Source: Streptomyces mashuensis (GTDB taxonomy: Bacteria; Actinomycetota; Actinomycetes; Streptomycetales; Streptomycetaceae). From it: DNA of 64,000 nucleotides. A program made the position numbers and the translations under genes. Positions 53,164 to 61,968 of the stretch are shown here, in pieces; positions within the stretch are counted from its first letter, which is position 1; each line of letters begins with the position of its first letter. The DNA lies in NCBI RefSeq assembly GCF_014654785.1, contig NZ_BNBD01000005.1, positions 62,001 to 126,000 on the forward strand, read 5' to 3'. Below the pieces are notes generated by a model that was given only the letters and a program-made list of their open reading frames with translations, had not been told where the DNA came from and searched no databases.

Positions 53164-54708
53164 TCAGTCGGCGCGCATGCGGTGGGGGTCGTAGTCGGTG
53201 GCGTACGCCGTGGCCGGGTCGGAGGCGGTGGGCGTACGGGCGGCGGCGGGGCGGGTGATCACCGTCCAGGCCACGGCGGCGCCGGCCAGCATGATGCCGG
53301 CGCCCCAGAGGAGGGCCACGTCGAAGCCGTGCACCACCCCCTCCTTGACGATCCGGTCGCGTACGGCCGGGGAGAGGCCGTCGGCGGTGGCCGGGGCGTG
53401 GAGGCGCGGGCCGATGTAGGCGGTGGCGGTGGAGATGGCGATCGTGTTGAGCAGCGCCGTGCCGATCGAACCGCCGACCTGCTGCGCCGTGTTGACCGTG
53501 GCGGAGGTGACGCCCGCGTCGCGTGGTGCGACGCGTGAGGTGACCGTGTCGATCACCGGCATGAAGAGCAGGCCCATGCCGAGGCCGGTGAGGATCTCGG
53601 CGGGCAGGACGTGGCTGACGTAGGCCGGCTCCACGGGCAGGAAGCCCATCAGGAACAGCCCGCCCGCCGCCAGGCACGCGCCGGGCGTCATGAGGACGCG
53701 CGGCGGCAGGTGGTGCAGGAGGCGGGCGGAGATCTGGGTGGAGGAGACGACGATGGCGGCGGACATCGGCAGGAAGGCGAGGCCGGTGCGCAGCGGCGAG
53801 TAGCCGAGGACCTGCTGGAGGTAGTACGTCAGGAAGAGGAACAGCCCGAACATGGCCATGAACGCCAGCGCCATGACCAGCAGCGCCCCGGCCCGGTCGC
53901 GGTCGCGCAGGACGGGCAGCGGCAGCAGCGGGTCGGCGGCGTGGGCCTGCCAGCGGAGGAACGCGGCGAGCAGCGCGACGCCGCCGCACAGCAGGCCGAG
54001 GACGAGGGGATCGTCCCAGCCGCGGGGCTCGGCCTCGCTGCACGCGTAGACGATCGCGACGAGGCCGCCGCAGCCCAGTAGTACGCCGGGCAGGTCGAGC
54101 CGGGGGCGTTCGGCGCGGCCGGGCCGGTGGTCGTGGAGCAGCCAGGTGCCGCCGAGCACGGCGGCGAGGGCGATGGGCACGTTCACGTACAGGCACCAGC
54201 GCCAGTCGAGGTATTCGGTGAGCAGGCCGCCGGCGATGAGGCCGATGGCGGCGCCGCCGCCGGCGATGGCGCCGTAGATGCCGAAGGCCCTGCCGCGTTC
54301 GCGGGGGTCGGTGAACGTGGTGGTGAGCAGGGACAGCGCGGCGGGCGCGAGGACGGCGGCGAAGCCGCCCTGGAGGGCGCGGGCGGTGAACAGCAGCCCG
54401 GCGGTGTGCGCGGCGCCGCCGAGCGCCGAGGCCCCGGCGAAGCCGGCCAGGCCGGCGAGGAAGGCGCGCTTGCGGCCGATGAGGTCGGCGACCCGGCCGC
54501 CGAGGAGGAGCAGCCCGCCGAAGGCGAGGGTGTAGGCGGTGATCACCCATTGCCGGTTCGTGTCGGACATGTGCAGGTCGCGCTGGGCGGAGGGCAGCGC
54601 GATGTTCACGATGGTGGCGTCGAGGACGACCATCAGCTGGGCGAGGGCGATGACCACCAGCCCCCACCAGCGGCGGGGGTCACCTCTGGCCGTCTGCTGT
54701 GCCCGCAT
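53164..54708 (-). CDS. MFS multidrug efflux pump (DHA2, EmrB/QacA type)
   Basis: 514 residues, 14 likely helices. The DHA2 marks are present: LMVVLDATIVNIALPSAQRD in helix 1 (motif D1), GRVADLIGRKRAF (motif A) and the QQVGGSIGTALLNTI block. It exports drugs or dyes in exchange for protons. ATG 54708 follows a minus-strand TACGCT (complement 54717-54722) by 8 bases, suggesting a leaderless mRNA. No local regulator is adjacent. Confidence 0.92.
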   Translation of the reverse strand: MRAQQTARGDPRRWWGLVVIALAQLMVVLDATIVNIALPSAQRDLHMSDTNRQWVITAYTLAFGGLLLLGGRVADLIGRKRAFLAGLAGFAGASALGGAAHTAGLLFTARALQGGFAAVLAPAALSLLTTTFTDPRERGRAFGIYGAIAGGGAAIGLIAGGLLTEYLDWRWCLYVNVPIALAAVLGGTWLLHDHRPGRAERPRLDLPGVLLGCGGLVAIVYACSEAEPRGWDDPLVLGLLCGGVALLAAFLRWQAHAADPLLPLPVLRDRDRAGALLVMALAFMAMFGLFLFLTYYLQQVLGYSPLRTGLAFLPMSAAIVVSSTQISARLLHHLPPRVLMTPGACLAAGGLFLMGFLPVEPAYVSHVLPAEILTGLGMGLLFMPVIDTVTSRVAPRDAGVTSATVNTAQQVGGSIGTALLNTIAISTATAYIGPRLHAPATADGLSPAVRDRIVKEGVVHGFDVALLWGAGIMLAGAAVAWTVITRPAAARTPTASDPATAYATDYDPHRMRAD

Positions 54709-54756
54709 CGCGTTCCAGCGTAGGGCGGGCGGGCGCGTCGTGCCTGTTCGGAGGGG

Positions 54757-55251
54757 CTAGACGCGGGGGTAGCGGCTCTGGAGGTCCCAGACGACGGGGT
54801 TGTCCGCGAGGCCCTCGTGCATGTCGGCGAGGTCGGCGATCAGGTCGTGCAGGAAGTCGCGGGCCTCGCGGCGCAGCTCCTGGTGGTTGAAGGTGAGCGG
54901 CGGCTCGTCCGGGGCCCAGTCGGCGGTGACGTCGACCCAGCCGAAGCGGCGCTCGAAGACCAGGCAGTCGGTGGACTCGGTGAAGTCCAGCTCGGCGAAC
55001 TGCGTCTCGGCCGACCGGCTGCCGCGCGGGTCGCGGTCCAGGCGCTCGACGATGTCGCACAGCGCCCAGGCGAAGTCGAGGACCGGCACCCATCCCCAGG
55101 CTGTGGACAGCTCCCGGTCCGCCTTGACGTCCGCGAGGTAGACGTCGCCGCAGAACAGGTCGTGGCGCAGCGCGTGCACCTCCGCGGTGCGGTAGTCCGT
55201 CTGCGGGGGGTCGGGGAAGCGGCGGGAGAGGGAGTAGCCGAGGTCGATCAC
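54757..55251 (-). CDS. Conserved hypothetical protein
   Basis: 164 residues from GTG 55251. A minus-strand TACCAT (complement 55258-55263) ends 6 bases before that GTG, supporting a leaderless start; an in-frame ATG-type start at 55335 would add 28 Gly/Pro-rich residues. The protein is acidic and rich in Asp, Trp and Tyr (STAWGWVPVLDFAWALCDIV, RFGWVDVTADWAP). No motif or membrane segment is recognised. Soluble, cytosolic, unknown function. Confidence 0.72.
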   Translation of the reverse strand: MIDLGYSLSRRFPDPPQTDYRTAEVHALRHDLFCGDVYLADVKADRELSTAWGWVPVLDFAWALCDIVERLDRDPRGSRSAETQFAELDFTESTDCLVFERRFGWVDVTADWAPDEPPLTFNHQELRREARDFLHDLIADLADMHEGLADNPVVWDLQSRYPRV

Positions 55252-55354
55252 GTTTCGATGGTACGGACCCGCGCCGGGGCCCGTGCCCCCGCCGTCGTGG
55301 AGGGACGGCGGGAACACGGGCCCGGTCGGGGTCACGTCAGGTGGGGCTTGTGGG

Positions 55355-56971
55355 TCACTTGACGTTGATCGCGGTCCAGGCGTTGGCCACGGCCTTGTAC
55401 TCGGCGCTCGTCGAGCCGTACAGGTCGGCGGTGGCCTTCAGGGTGGCGGTGCGGGCCGCCTTGTAGTTGGTGGTGGAGGTGAAGTACGTGGTCAGGGCCT
55501 TGTACCAGATCTTGGTGGCCTTGTCCCGGCCGATGCCGGTGACCTTGACGTTGTTGTAGGTGGGGCTGTTGTAGGTCACGCCGTTGACCGTCTTCTGGCC
55601 GCTGCCCTCGGACAGCAGGTAGAAGAAGTGGTTGGCGGGGCCGGACGAGTAGTGGACGTCGACGCTGCCGAGCGACGAGGACCAGTAGTCCTTCGACGCG
55701 CCGTCCTTGCTCGGCTTGTCCATGTAGCGCAGCGGGCTGCCGTCGCCGTTGATGTCGATCTTCTCGCCGATGAGGTAGTCGCCCGGGTCGGCCGGGTTGT
55801 TGGCGTAGAACTCGGCGGCGGTGCCGAAGATGTCCGAGGTGGCCTCGTTGAGGCCGCCGGACTCGCCGCTGTAGCGCAGGTTGGCGGTGGCGGCGGTGAC
55901 GCCGTGGCTCATCTCGTGCGCGGCCACGTCCAGCGAGGTCAGCGGGTGCGAGTCGCCCTCGCCGTCGCCGTACGTCATGCAGAAGCAGTCGTCGTCCCAG
56001 AAGGCGTTGACATAGCCGGTGCCGTAGTGGACGCGCGAGTAGGCGGCCTGGCCGTCGTTGCGGATGCCGGTGCGGCCCAGCACGTTCTTGTAGAAGTCCC
56101 AGGTCACGGCCGCGCCGTAGTGCGCGTCCACGCCCGCGGTCTGGCGGCCGCCGCCCCACGTGTCGGTGGAGTTGGTGAACAGGTTGCCCGTGCCGTCGGT
56201 GCCCTGGTTCAGGTCGTACGTCTTGTGGCCGCCGCGCACGCCGTCCTGCAGCGCGTAGCCGCCGGACGTCTTGGTGGTGTCGAGGTTGACCGTGCCGCTG
56301 TAGGTGCTGGTACCGGAGCCCGTGTGGATCTGCTCCTCCTGGTACAGCTTCTTGCCGCTGGTGGCGTCCGTGATCACGCGCAGGCGGCTCGGGGTGCCGT
56401 CCTTCTGCACACCGGTGACCGTGGTCTCCCAGGCCAGCACGGGCTTGCCGTCGGCGGCCCAGATCACCTTGCGCGGGGCCTTGCCGGCGTCGGCCTTGGC
56501 GGTCTTCTGGTCGGCGGCCACGCCGAGCGCGGCCTTCTTGGCCGTCGAGGGCGCGACGGACGGCGTCGTGCTGGGCACGGCGATCTTCGCCTCGGTCGCC
56601 TTGTCGACGCTCTTGGTGCCGCTCTTCTTCTGGTGCACGACGAGGTCGCCGCCGAGCACCGGGAGCCCGTCGTACGTCCGCTCGTAGCGGGTGTGCACCG
56701 TCCCGTCCGCGTCCTTGATGACGTCCCGGACGACCAGCTTCTCCTTGGCACCCAGGCCGATGGTGCCGGCGGTGGCGCTCGCCTGGCCCTGGGCGTCCTT
56801 GATGAGGGTCGTCCGCGCCCCGGCGGAGAGGGCGAGCGGCTCGCTCGTGCTCTTGCCGGCCGAAGCGGTGGCAGAACCCGTCTGCACGCCGATCACGACC
56901 ATGGCCGCGGAAGCGACGAGGGCGGCGGCGCGCACGGTGTTCTTACGGGAGGTGGCGGACATGCTTCTCAA
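55355..56971 (-). CDS. Secreted thermolysin-like metalloprotease (M4)
   Basis: 538 residues: Sec signal (about 1-40), FTP/PepSY pro-domain (about 45-205), M4 catalytic domain (about 220-385) and the C-terminal helical M4 domain. Zinc site His352, Glu353, His356 (HEMSHG) and Glu376 (GGLNEATSD) are present, as is the catalytic C-terminal His in SSGPANHFFYLL. Secreted zymogen that digests extracellular protein. TTG 56971 has AGGAG 6 bases upstream; ATG 56962 is the alternative. Confidence 0.93.
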   Translation of the reverse strand: MRSMSATSRKNTVRAAALVASAAMVVIGVQTGSATASAGKSTSEPLALSAGARTTLIKDAQGQASATAGTIGLGAKEKLVVRDVIKDADGTVHTRYERTYDGLPVLGGDLVVHQKKSGTKSVDKATEAKIAVPSTTPSVAPSTAKKAALGVAADQKTAKADAGKAPRKVIWAADGKPVLAWETTVTGVQKDGTPSRLRVITDATSGKKLYQEEQIHTGSGTSTYSGTVNLDTTKTSGGYALQDGVRGGHKTYDLNQGTDGTGNLFTNSTDTWGGGRQTAGVDAHYGAAVTWDFYKNVLGRTGIRNDGQAAYSRVHYGTGYVNAFWDDDCFCMTYGDGEGDSHPLTSLDVAAHEMSHGVTAATANLRYSGESGGLNEATSDIFGTAAEFYANNPADPGDYLIGEKIDINGDGSPLRYMDKPSKDGASKDYWSSSLGSVDVHYSSGPANHFFYLLSEGSGQKTVNGVTYNSPTYNNVKVTGIGRDKATKIWYKALTTYFTSTTNYKAARTATLKATADLYGSTSAEYKAVANAWTAINVK

Positions 56972-57077
56972 CTCTGGCTCCTATGAGGGGGGTTACGGGC
57001 AGCCGCGAACAGCCGCCCGAGAGAACAGGAGTGCTACATGAGCGAATTGAGGAGAGCGTGCCACCGAAAACGTCTGT

Positions 57078-57106
57078 TTGACAGGGGCGCAACAAGGATT
57101 TGATCT
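57078..57106 (+). promoter_or_regulatory. Promoter of the second GNAT gene
   Basis: -35 TTGACA (57078-57083), 17-base spacer, -10 TGATCT (57101-57106). The leader would be about 150 bases and include the inverted repeat GTTGAAC (57155-57161) / GTTCAAC (57171-57177). Confidence 0.5.
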
Positions 57107-57264
57107 GTTGGTAAACGAATGGCGGTGAATTGCGTCCGCTATGCGGTGAGTTGGGTTGAACTGGCGAGGTGTTCAACTGTCCGTCACGTGACGTTGGCCG
57201 GAACGGCTCGATCCGATTGGACCTGAACGGACGTCAATTCGGCGTAAGGGGAGGGGAAGGTACG

Positions 57265-57900
57265 GTGTCATTCCCGCCCAAAGACGGGCAGGTGGAGGGG
57301 GAGGGTGTGACACCGGGGGCGACGGAGCGCGAGGAACCGTGCATCGTCCGCTATGCGGAGGCAAAGGTTCCGGCAGCGTTGCGTGAACAGGTGACGGTTC
57401 TTCACCAACAGGCGTGGCCGGACGCGGGCGACAGCCCCCACGACCCGGCACTCGACCCCTGGACGGTGCTTCTCGTGACGGCCCGTGGCGCCGTGATCGC
57501 GGCGCTCGACATTCTCAGCAAGGAAATCGAGCACGAAGGCCGGAGTTACCGCATCTCAGGACTGAGCGCGGTCGTCACGGCCCCTGATCAACGAGGCAAA
57601 GGAAATGGGCGGCGGCTCGTGGCCGCCGCCCAAGAAATCATGGCAATTCGCGGTGCGGACCTTGGGATCTTTACTTGCGACCGCCCTTTGCGCGCCTTCT
57701 ACGAGAACGCGGGCTGGACCGTGCTCGACGGCACCGTCCTCCTGGGCGGCACACCGCAGGCCCCCTTCCCCAGCGACACGCCGGGCTTCGACAAGGTGAC
57801 GCTCGCCGCGTTCTTCACGGAACGGGCGCGGCAGCACGCGCACACGTTCCGCGGCGCCCGGATCGCGCTGTATCCGGGCGAGACGGACAGGTTGTGGTGA
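57265..57900 (+). CDS. GNAT acetyltransferase, aminoglycoside 2'-N-acetyltransferase-like
   Basis: 211 residues. The acetyl-CoA site is in GLSAVVTAPDQRGKGNGRRL followed by VAAA, then FYENAGW. The layout (ISGLSAV, then DRPLRAFYENAGWTVLDGTVLLGG) resembles AAC(2')-type enzymes, which acetylate aminoglycosides or cell-wall sugars. GTG 57265 has AGGGGAGGGGAAGG upstream. The codon bias is weaker than in its neighbours and the upstream DNA is unusually AT-rich, consistent with an acquired gene. Activity on antibiotics is not shown. Confidence 0.8.
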   Translation: MSFPPKDGQVEGEGVTPGATEREEPCIVRYAEAKVPAALREQVTVLHQQAWPDAGDSPHDPALDPWTVLLVTARGAVIAALDILSKEIEHEGRSYRISGLSAVVTAPDQRGKGNGRRLVAAAQEIMAIRGADLGIFTCDRPLRAFYENAGWTVLDGTVLLGGTPQAPFPSDTPGFDKVTLAAFFTERARQHAHTFRGARIALYPGETDRLW

Positions 57901-57933
57901 GCCAGGCTGTGGTGAGCCGGTGCGGCGTGCTGG

Positions 57934-58134
57934 TCAGCGCGGGGGCTGCTCGTCGCCGGGGCGCTGCTCCTGAGTGCCCAGCTGCTCATTGATCTTCTGC
58001 TGAGCGGTGTCGACCTGCGACTGGTACTTGTTCCCGGTCCGGGCGTCGAACGCGTCACCGCCCTTCTCCACGCCCTGCCGCGCGACGTCCTCATGGCCCT
58101 TGACCATGCTCTTCAGCTTGTCGAGCATCCCCAT
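57934..58134 (-). CDS. MT0933-like small antitoxin-family protein
   Basis: 66 residues, highly charged and helical: MGMLDKLKSMVKGHEDVARQ, then GDAFDARTGNKYQSQVDTAQ and a Gln/Glu-rich end. This matches the MT0933-type antitoxin family of actinobacteria, which also looks like CsbD stress proteins. RBS GGAGG 6 bases before ATG 58134. No toxin gene is adjacent, so the antitoxin label is by family only. Confidence 0.82.
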   Translation of the reverse strand: MGMLDKLKSMVKGHEDVARQGVEKGGDAFDARTGNKYQSQVDTAQQKINEQLGTQEQRPGDEQPPR

Positions 58135-58255
58135 GACGTCCTCCTGTCGCTTCGTGTCGTCCGTCCCCCCTTGCCTCCTTTCAGGATCGTCGCCGTCCGC
58201 CCCGCCCGCATCCGGACCCAGGGGGCGCCCGGGGCGCCGACGGGGCGGGCGGGGC

Positions 58256-59350
58256 TCACTTCGGTGACGCGGGTTGCGGGGCCGTGGTCTGTACGGGGGC
58301 GCCGAGCATGCCGAGCACCCAGGGCAGGTGCTTCTCCGCGGCGGATATGAAGACGGGCGTCTCGCCGTCGAGGCATTCGAGGGTGAGGAACTTGGGGTAC
58401 GCACCCGCGTGCGGGTCCGTCACGTACGGCGGGCGCACCCGCACCGGCACCAGCGTCCGCGGCACGGCCGTGCGGTACGACGTCCCGGTCGGGTCGAGGG
58501 AGGTGGCGAACACCCCCGGCCCCACCACCAGCACGACACGGCCCGGCCTGTCGTACGGCACCTCGCCGTGCACCACGCCCGGGAACACCTTCTCCTCGTC
58601 GGGCACCCGCGGCACGAGCGGCACCGTGTCGTCCGTGTGCCGGCGGCGCATCGCGGCTGTCCACACCGCGGACAGCGCGGTGACCACCACGGCGGCCCCC
58701 GCCACCAGCAGGGCCGCCGGCCCCGGCCCGTCCGTGACGAAGGGAGCGCCGAACGCCCCGCCGACGAGCAGTGTGAAGACCACCGCCGGCACCCTCAGCT
58801 CCCGCGGGAACGCCGCGCGCGTCCTGCCGGCCCAACGGGCCGTCCAGCAGGCCGACCATGCGAAGAGGTAGGCGAGCGCGAGCAGGGTCAGACCTATGGC
58901 GGTCGGCATGCGGTAGGCCCCTCGCGGGTCCTCGGCCGTCGACTGCCGCAGGTTGCCGAGCTCCACCGAACGTATCCGGTCGCGCCAGTAGGTGACGGTC
59001 ACGGCGTCGCCCCGCGACGCGTTGGCGAAGACCGGGTACTCACCGTCCATGCGCAGCCGGTGGGCCGTGCCGTCCTTCTCGGTGAGGGAGAGCCAGTAGT
59101 AGGGCCCCGACTTCTTGCCCGTGGACTCGGTCTCCGTCTTGTCGACGGTGGCCGCCACGGTGTGACGGCAGTCGCGGCCGCCCGTCGTGCACACGGCCGA
59201 GGCCGTGTAGGCCCGCTCCTCCTCCAGCGCGGGTCGCGCGAAGAAGAACAGCGGGATCGACGCCGCGAGTGCGAGGACGACCGCCATGACGACCTGGGAC
59301 GCGACATGCCTGCGTGCCGGCCGTGGTTGAGGTTCGGCAGAGGAACTCAT
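58256..59350 (-). CDS. Membrane protein of unknown function
   Basis: 364 residues. Helix 1 (VVMAVVLALAASIPLFFFA, about 18-36), an external domain with two Cys (AVCTTGGRDC), then helices at about 145-165, 185-205 and 210-230, and a C-terminal soluble domain. The family (external strand-rich domain, YWRDRI motif) recurs in Streptomyces without a known role. ATG 59350 follows a CAGAAT by 6 bases. The frame stays open upstream into a zinc-ribbon module. Confidence 0.78.
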   Translation of the reverse strand: MSSSAEPQPRPARRHVASQVVMAVVLALAASIPLFFFARPALEEERAYTASAVCTTGGRDCRHTVAATVDKTETESTGKKSGPYYWLSLTEKDGTAHRLRMDGEYPVFANASRGDAVTVTYWRDRIRSVELGNLRQSTAEDPRGAYRMPTAIGLTLLALAYLFAWSACWTARWAGRTRAAFPRELRVPAVVFTLLVGGAFGAPFVTDGPGPAALLVAGAAVVVTALSAVWTAAMRRRHTDDTVPLVPRVPDEEKVFPGVVHGEVPYDRPGRVVLVVGPGVFATSLDPTGTSYRTAVPRTLVPVRVRPPYVTDPHAGAYPKFLTLECLDGETPVFISAAEKHLPWVLGMLGAPVQTTAPQPASPK

Positions 59351-59581
59351 GCGCACATTCTGCGCTTCCACCCCAGAGCCGCGGCACCGGGTAGGTCCCT
59401 GACGGAACCCTGACGTTTCGCCCTCCGTCGCCTCCGGGAGACCCGGGGGCCGCACGGCGGCATAATCGGCGAACCGCCGGGTATCGCACCGGGTGCAGCG
59501 CGCGGCGCCGCCGCCGTCGTCGTACGTCCACGACGCGTCGTGCCCGCACGTTCTTCCCGGTTTCACCTGGGCCTCCGCCAC
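59351..59581 (-). CDS. DUF6255-like zinc-ribbon module, open in frame with the membrane protein
   Basis: 77 codons from GTG 59581. The first 45 residues form a C4 zinc ribbon (RTCGHDASWTY, then RCTRCDTRRFADY), the pattern of small DUF6255 proteins found beside XRE/DUF397 genes. There is no stop before the membrane protein's ATG at 59350, so either the two are now one 441-residue protein or the small gene has lost its stop. Codon bias weakens in the linker (59350-59430). It overlaps the upstream gene by 19 bases. Confidence 0.5.
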
Positions 59582-59919
59582 AGGATGTGGGCGTCACGGA
59601 AGTGGGTGCGCAGCGCCACGGTGGCGTCCACGATCGCGTCGTGCCCACCGCGGTTGACGGCTGCGCGGCGGGCGGCCTCCAGGTCGGTGCACTCCGTGCA
59701 CCCCACGGGCGAGCCGGGAGCCAGCAGCGCCGCGGTCTCCCGCAACCCGGCGGCCACCCGCTCCGCGTGACTCGCCAGCCGCAACGCGTCCGGCGGCACG
59801 CCCCACTCCCGCCCGCTGCCGGGCTCCCTCACCTGCACGTCGGCCCCGTCGCGCCCGACGACTTGCCCGAGCGCCGCGCTACGCGTGTCCACCACGTATG
59901 CGCCTTCGCGGTAGGTCAC
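59563..59919 (-). CDS. Hypothetical protein of an XRE/DUF397 neighbourhood
   Basis: 118 residues. The first 45 (YVVDTRSAALGQVVGRDGAD, REWGVPPDAL) form a small beta-barrel-like module common as a separate Streptomyces gene. The rest is helical with a C-x-x-C (VGCTECTDLEAARRAAVN) and a terminal HILWRRPR. Looks like a fusion of two small accessory proteins. It is divergent from the second XRE-DUF5753 gene across 116 bases. The function is unknown. Confidence 0.75.
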   Translation of the reverse strand: MTYREGAYVVDTRSAALGQVVGRDGADVQVREPGSGREWGVPPDALRLASHAERVAAGLRETAALLAPGSPVGCTECTDLEAARRAAVNRGGHDAIVDATVALRTHFRDAHILWRRPR

Positions 59920-60035
59920 GGAATGTCCCCTTCGGGTTGTGCTTGCGGATTGCGGTCACAGCCTCGCGGCGCGTGATTAGGGTCCGGAAGGGGGTTGTTG
60001 CCCACAACGTCGGTGTAGGAGGGGAGAGTTAGGTC

Positions 60036-60875
60036 ATGGCCATGGGTTCGCGGGGTGCTGGACGGATCCGGCAGGGAAAGTTGGGGTGGGACTTCTTCGG
60101 CTCCGAGCTGAAGCTGCGTCGTGAGAAGTTCCGCCTGTCACAGGATGAGCTGGGCAGGCGGGTGTTCTGCTCCGGTTCGTACATCGGCCAGTTCGAGGCA
60201 GGGCGCAGGAAACCGCAGAAGGACGTGGCGCAGCGGATCGACACCGAACTGGAGACGGACGGCTTCTTCGTGCGGGTGTGTGAGGAGCTGATCGACAGCA
60301 CGGGAGCGCAGCACTATTTCGCTGAGGCTGCATACCTGGAAAGCATCGCCACCGAGATCCACACGTACACGCCGATGTTCGTCCCGGGACTCTTCCAGAC
60401 GGCGGCCTACGCCTTCGCCGTCTTCAGGGGTGCGTTCCCCCTGGCGGAGAAATCCGAGGTCGAGGCGTGGGTGACCGGGAGGCTCGAGCGACAGTACCTC
60501 GTGGAGCAGGCGCCGAAGCCCGTGCTGTGGGCTGTCATCGACGAGCACGTTCTCCGACGGCCGACGGGTGGAGCCGCAGTCATGCACGAGCAGCTGGCGA
60601 GGCTGGCCGAGCTGGCGCGCCGAGAGCGCATCGTCATGCAGGTCCTGCCCTTCAGCTCGGGCGCGCCCGTGCTAGGCGGGTACGTGAAACTCATGGCCTT
60701 TGACGACGCCCCGCCTGTGGCGTACACCGAAGGTGCCATGAGCGGCAGCCTGCTGGACGATCCGGCCTTGGTCGCCAAGCTCCAGCTCGCCTACGACTTC
60801 GCGCGAGCTGCGGCACTGCCGCGAGAGGCATCCTTGGCCTTGGTGGAATCCGTCGCGGAGGAGTACGGCAGATGA
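60036..60875 (+). CDS. XRE-family regulator with DUF5753, second WhiJ-like copy
   Basis: 279 residues. Helix-turn-helix (about 18-70: LKLRREKFRLSQDELGRRVF, SYIGQFEAGRRKPQKD), then DUF5753 with VPGLFQTAAYAFAVFRGA and VMQVLPFSSGAPVLGGY. RBS GGAGGGGAGAG upstream of ATG 60036. It overlaps the following DUF397 gene by 4 bases (ATGA). It is only distantly similar to the 8.9-kb copy, so the two clusters look independently acquired. Confidence 0.92.
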   Translation: MAMGSRGAGRIRQGKLGWDFFGSELKLRREKFRLSQDELGRRVFCSGSYIGQFEAGRRKPQKDVAQRIDTELETDGFFVRVCEELIDSTGAQHYFAEAAYLESIATEIHTYTPMFVPGLFQTAAYAFAVFRGAFPLAEKSEVEAWVTGRLERQYLVEQAPKPVLWAVIDEHVLRRPTGGAAVMHEQLARLAELARRERIVMQVLPFSSGAPVLGGYVKLMAFDDAPPVAYTEGAMSGSLLDDPALVAKLQLAYDFARAAALPREASLALVESVAEEYGR

Positions 60876-61090
60876 TCGCGGAAGGGCACATAACTGGCCC
60901 GGCTTGGCGCAAGAGCAGCTACAGCGGGGGTGGTGGTGGCTCAGGGCATGACGACTGCGTCGAAGTCGCCCCCAACAACCCCCTTGTTGTCCTCATACGG
61001 GACAGCAAACGCCCCGGTGGGCCCACCCTCTCCCCGCCCCGGCCCGCATGGGCCGCTTTCATCGCCGAGCTGAAGCAGACGTCCGCTTAG
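60872..61090 (+). CDS. DUF397 protein of the second cluster
   Basis: 72 residues: PAWRKSSYSGGGGGSGHDDC, then VEVAPNNPLVVLIRDSKRPG and a C-terminal WAAFIAEL helix. It has the DUF397 shape, with an added Gly loop. It is translationally coupled to the XRE gene just upstream. No TTA codon is present, unlike copy 1 of the first cluster. Confidence 0.9.
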   Translation: MIAEGHITGPAWRKSSYSGGGGGSGHDDCVEVAPNNPLVVLIRDSKRPGGPTLSPPRPAWAAFIAELKQTSA

Positions 61091-61145
61091 GGGCCGCCAG
61101 TGCCCAACCGCACCGCGCCGCGCTCCCAGCGCGGCAAAGGCACAG

Positions 61146-61829
61146 TCACTTCCCCGGCGTGAGCCGGCCGGCGAGGCCGTCCAGAATTCGGTCGAGTCCG
61201 TAGGCGAAGCGGTCGTCGCGCAGTCGCTGCGGATCCGCGTCCTCGTCGAAGTCCGGGCTGTGGTGTGACAGCCATTCGCGTTCGGGGACGCCGCTGCGGG
61301 TGATCAACGAGAGGTAGGCGGCCTCGCTGGTGGCGACCCCGATGACGTAGGCCATGAGGGCACCCGTGGCCTGGTCGTCCTCGCCTGCGGGGAATCCGGC
61401 CGCTTTGAACTGTGCGAGAAGGCCCGATGTCATGCGGACGGCGTTCGGGCCCACGTGGAGGAGGCCGACCTGGCCGAGTTCGGGGCCGACCCACGGGTGG
61501 CGCAGGACCATCGCCCGCAGATCGGCGGCGGCGCGGGCGACCGCCGGGCGCCATGTCCCGCGGGTGACGGCGGCCGGCGGGTCCAGTTCGCCGAACACGT
61601 CGTCCACGGCCAGCTGGATCAGCTCGTCCCGGTTGGCCACATGGCGGTAGAGGGACGTGGCGCCGGCGTTCAGGCGGGTGCCGAGTTTGCGCATGCTGAG
61701 CGCCTCGACGCCCTCCAGGTCCAGGAGCTCGATCGTCGCGGCCACGATCTGTTCCCGCGTCAGCTGCTCGCGCTGCGGGCGGTGCGGACGAGTCCACACC
61801 GAGGTGATCGGCTTCGCGTCGGCAGGCAT
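61146..61829 (-). CDS. TetR-family regulator
   Basis: 227 residues. Helix-turn-helix about 22-70 (LTREQIVAATIELLDLEGVE, LNAGATSLYRHVANRDELIQ) and a TetR_C-type ligand domain with GVATSEAAYLSL. It is divergent from a serine hydrolase gene, and the shared gap holds a perfect palindrome over that gene's promoter. It likely represses the hydrolase and itself. The ligand is unknown. Confidence 0.92.
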   Translation of the reverse strand: MPADAKPITSVWTRPHRPQREQLTREQIVAATIELLDLEGVEALSMRKLGTRLNAGATSLYRHVANRDELIQLAVDDVFGELDPPAAVTRGTWRPAVARAAADLRAMVLRHPWVGPELGQVGLLHVGPNAVRMTSGLLAQFKAAGFPAGEDDQATGALMAYVIGVATSEAAYLSLITRSGVPEREWLSHHSPDFDEDADPQRLRDDRFAYGLDRILDGLAGRLTPGK

Positions 61830-61896
61830 ACGCGCTCACTCCCATGGGTCGATCTGCTGTTTGTTGCCTCTCACCGTAGTCGACGCCGTACGCACC

Positions 61897-61933
61897 TTGC
61901 GAACGGTGATCGCTGATGCGTACAGTGTTCGCA
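61897..61933. promoter_or_regulatory. Operator-promoter between TetR and serine hydrolase genes
   Basis: -35 TTGCGA (61897-61902), 18-base spacer, -10 TACAGT (61921-61926), reading toward the hydrolase. The palindrome TGCGAAC (61898-61904) / GTTCGCA (61927-61933) brackets this promoter, so a bound TetR dimer pair would block it. Confidence 0.6.
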
Positions 61934-61968
61934 TCGCGAGAACGCCTTGCGTCGAGGGGGAGTCAACT

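Noticed and set aside
52625-54667. A 680-codon minus-strand open frame ending in the GNAT gene
   Set aside because: It is the out-of-frame shadow of the DHA2 pump up to about 53160; the true GNAT starts at 53116.
61657-61968. Upstream extension of the serine hydrolase
   Set aside because: It is antisense to the TetR gene and crosses the promoter; a good RBS precedes GTG 61969.
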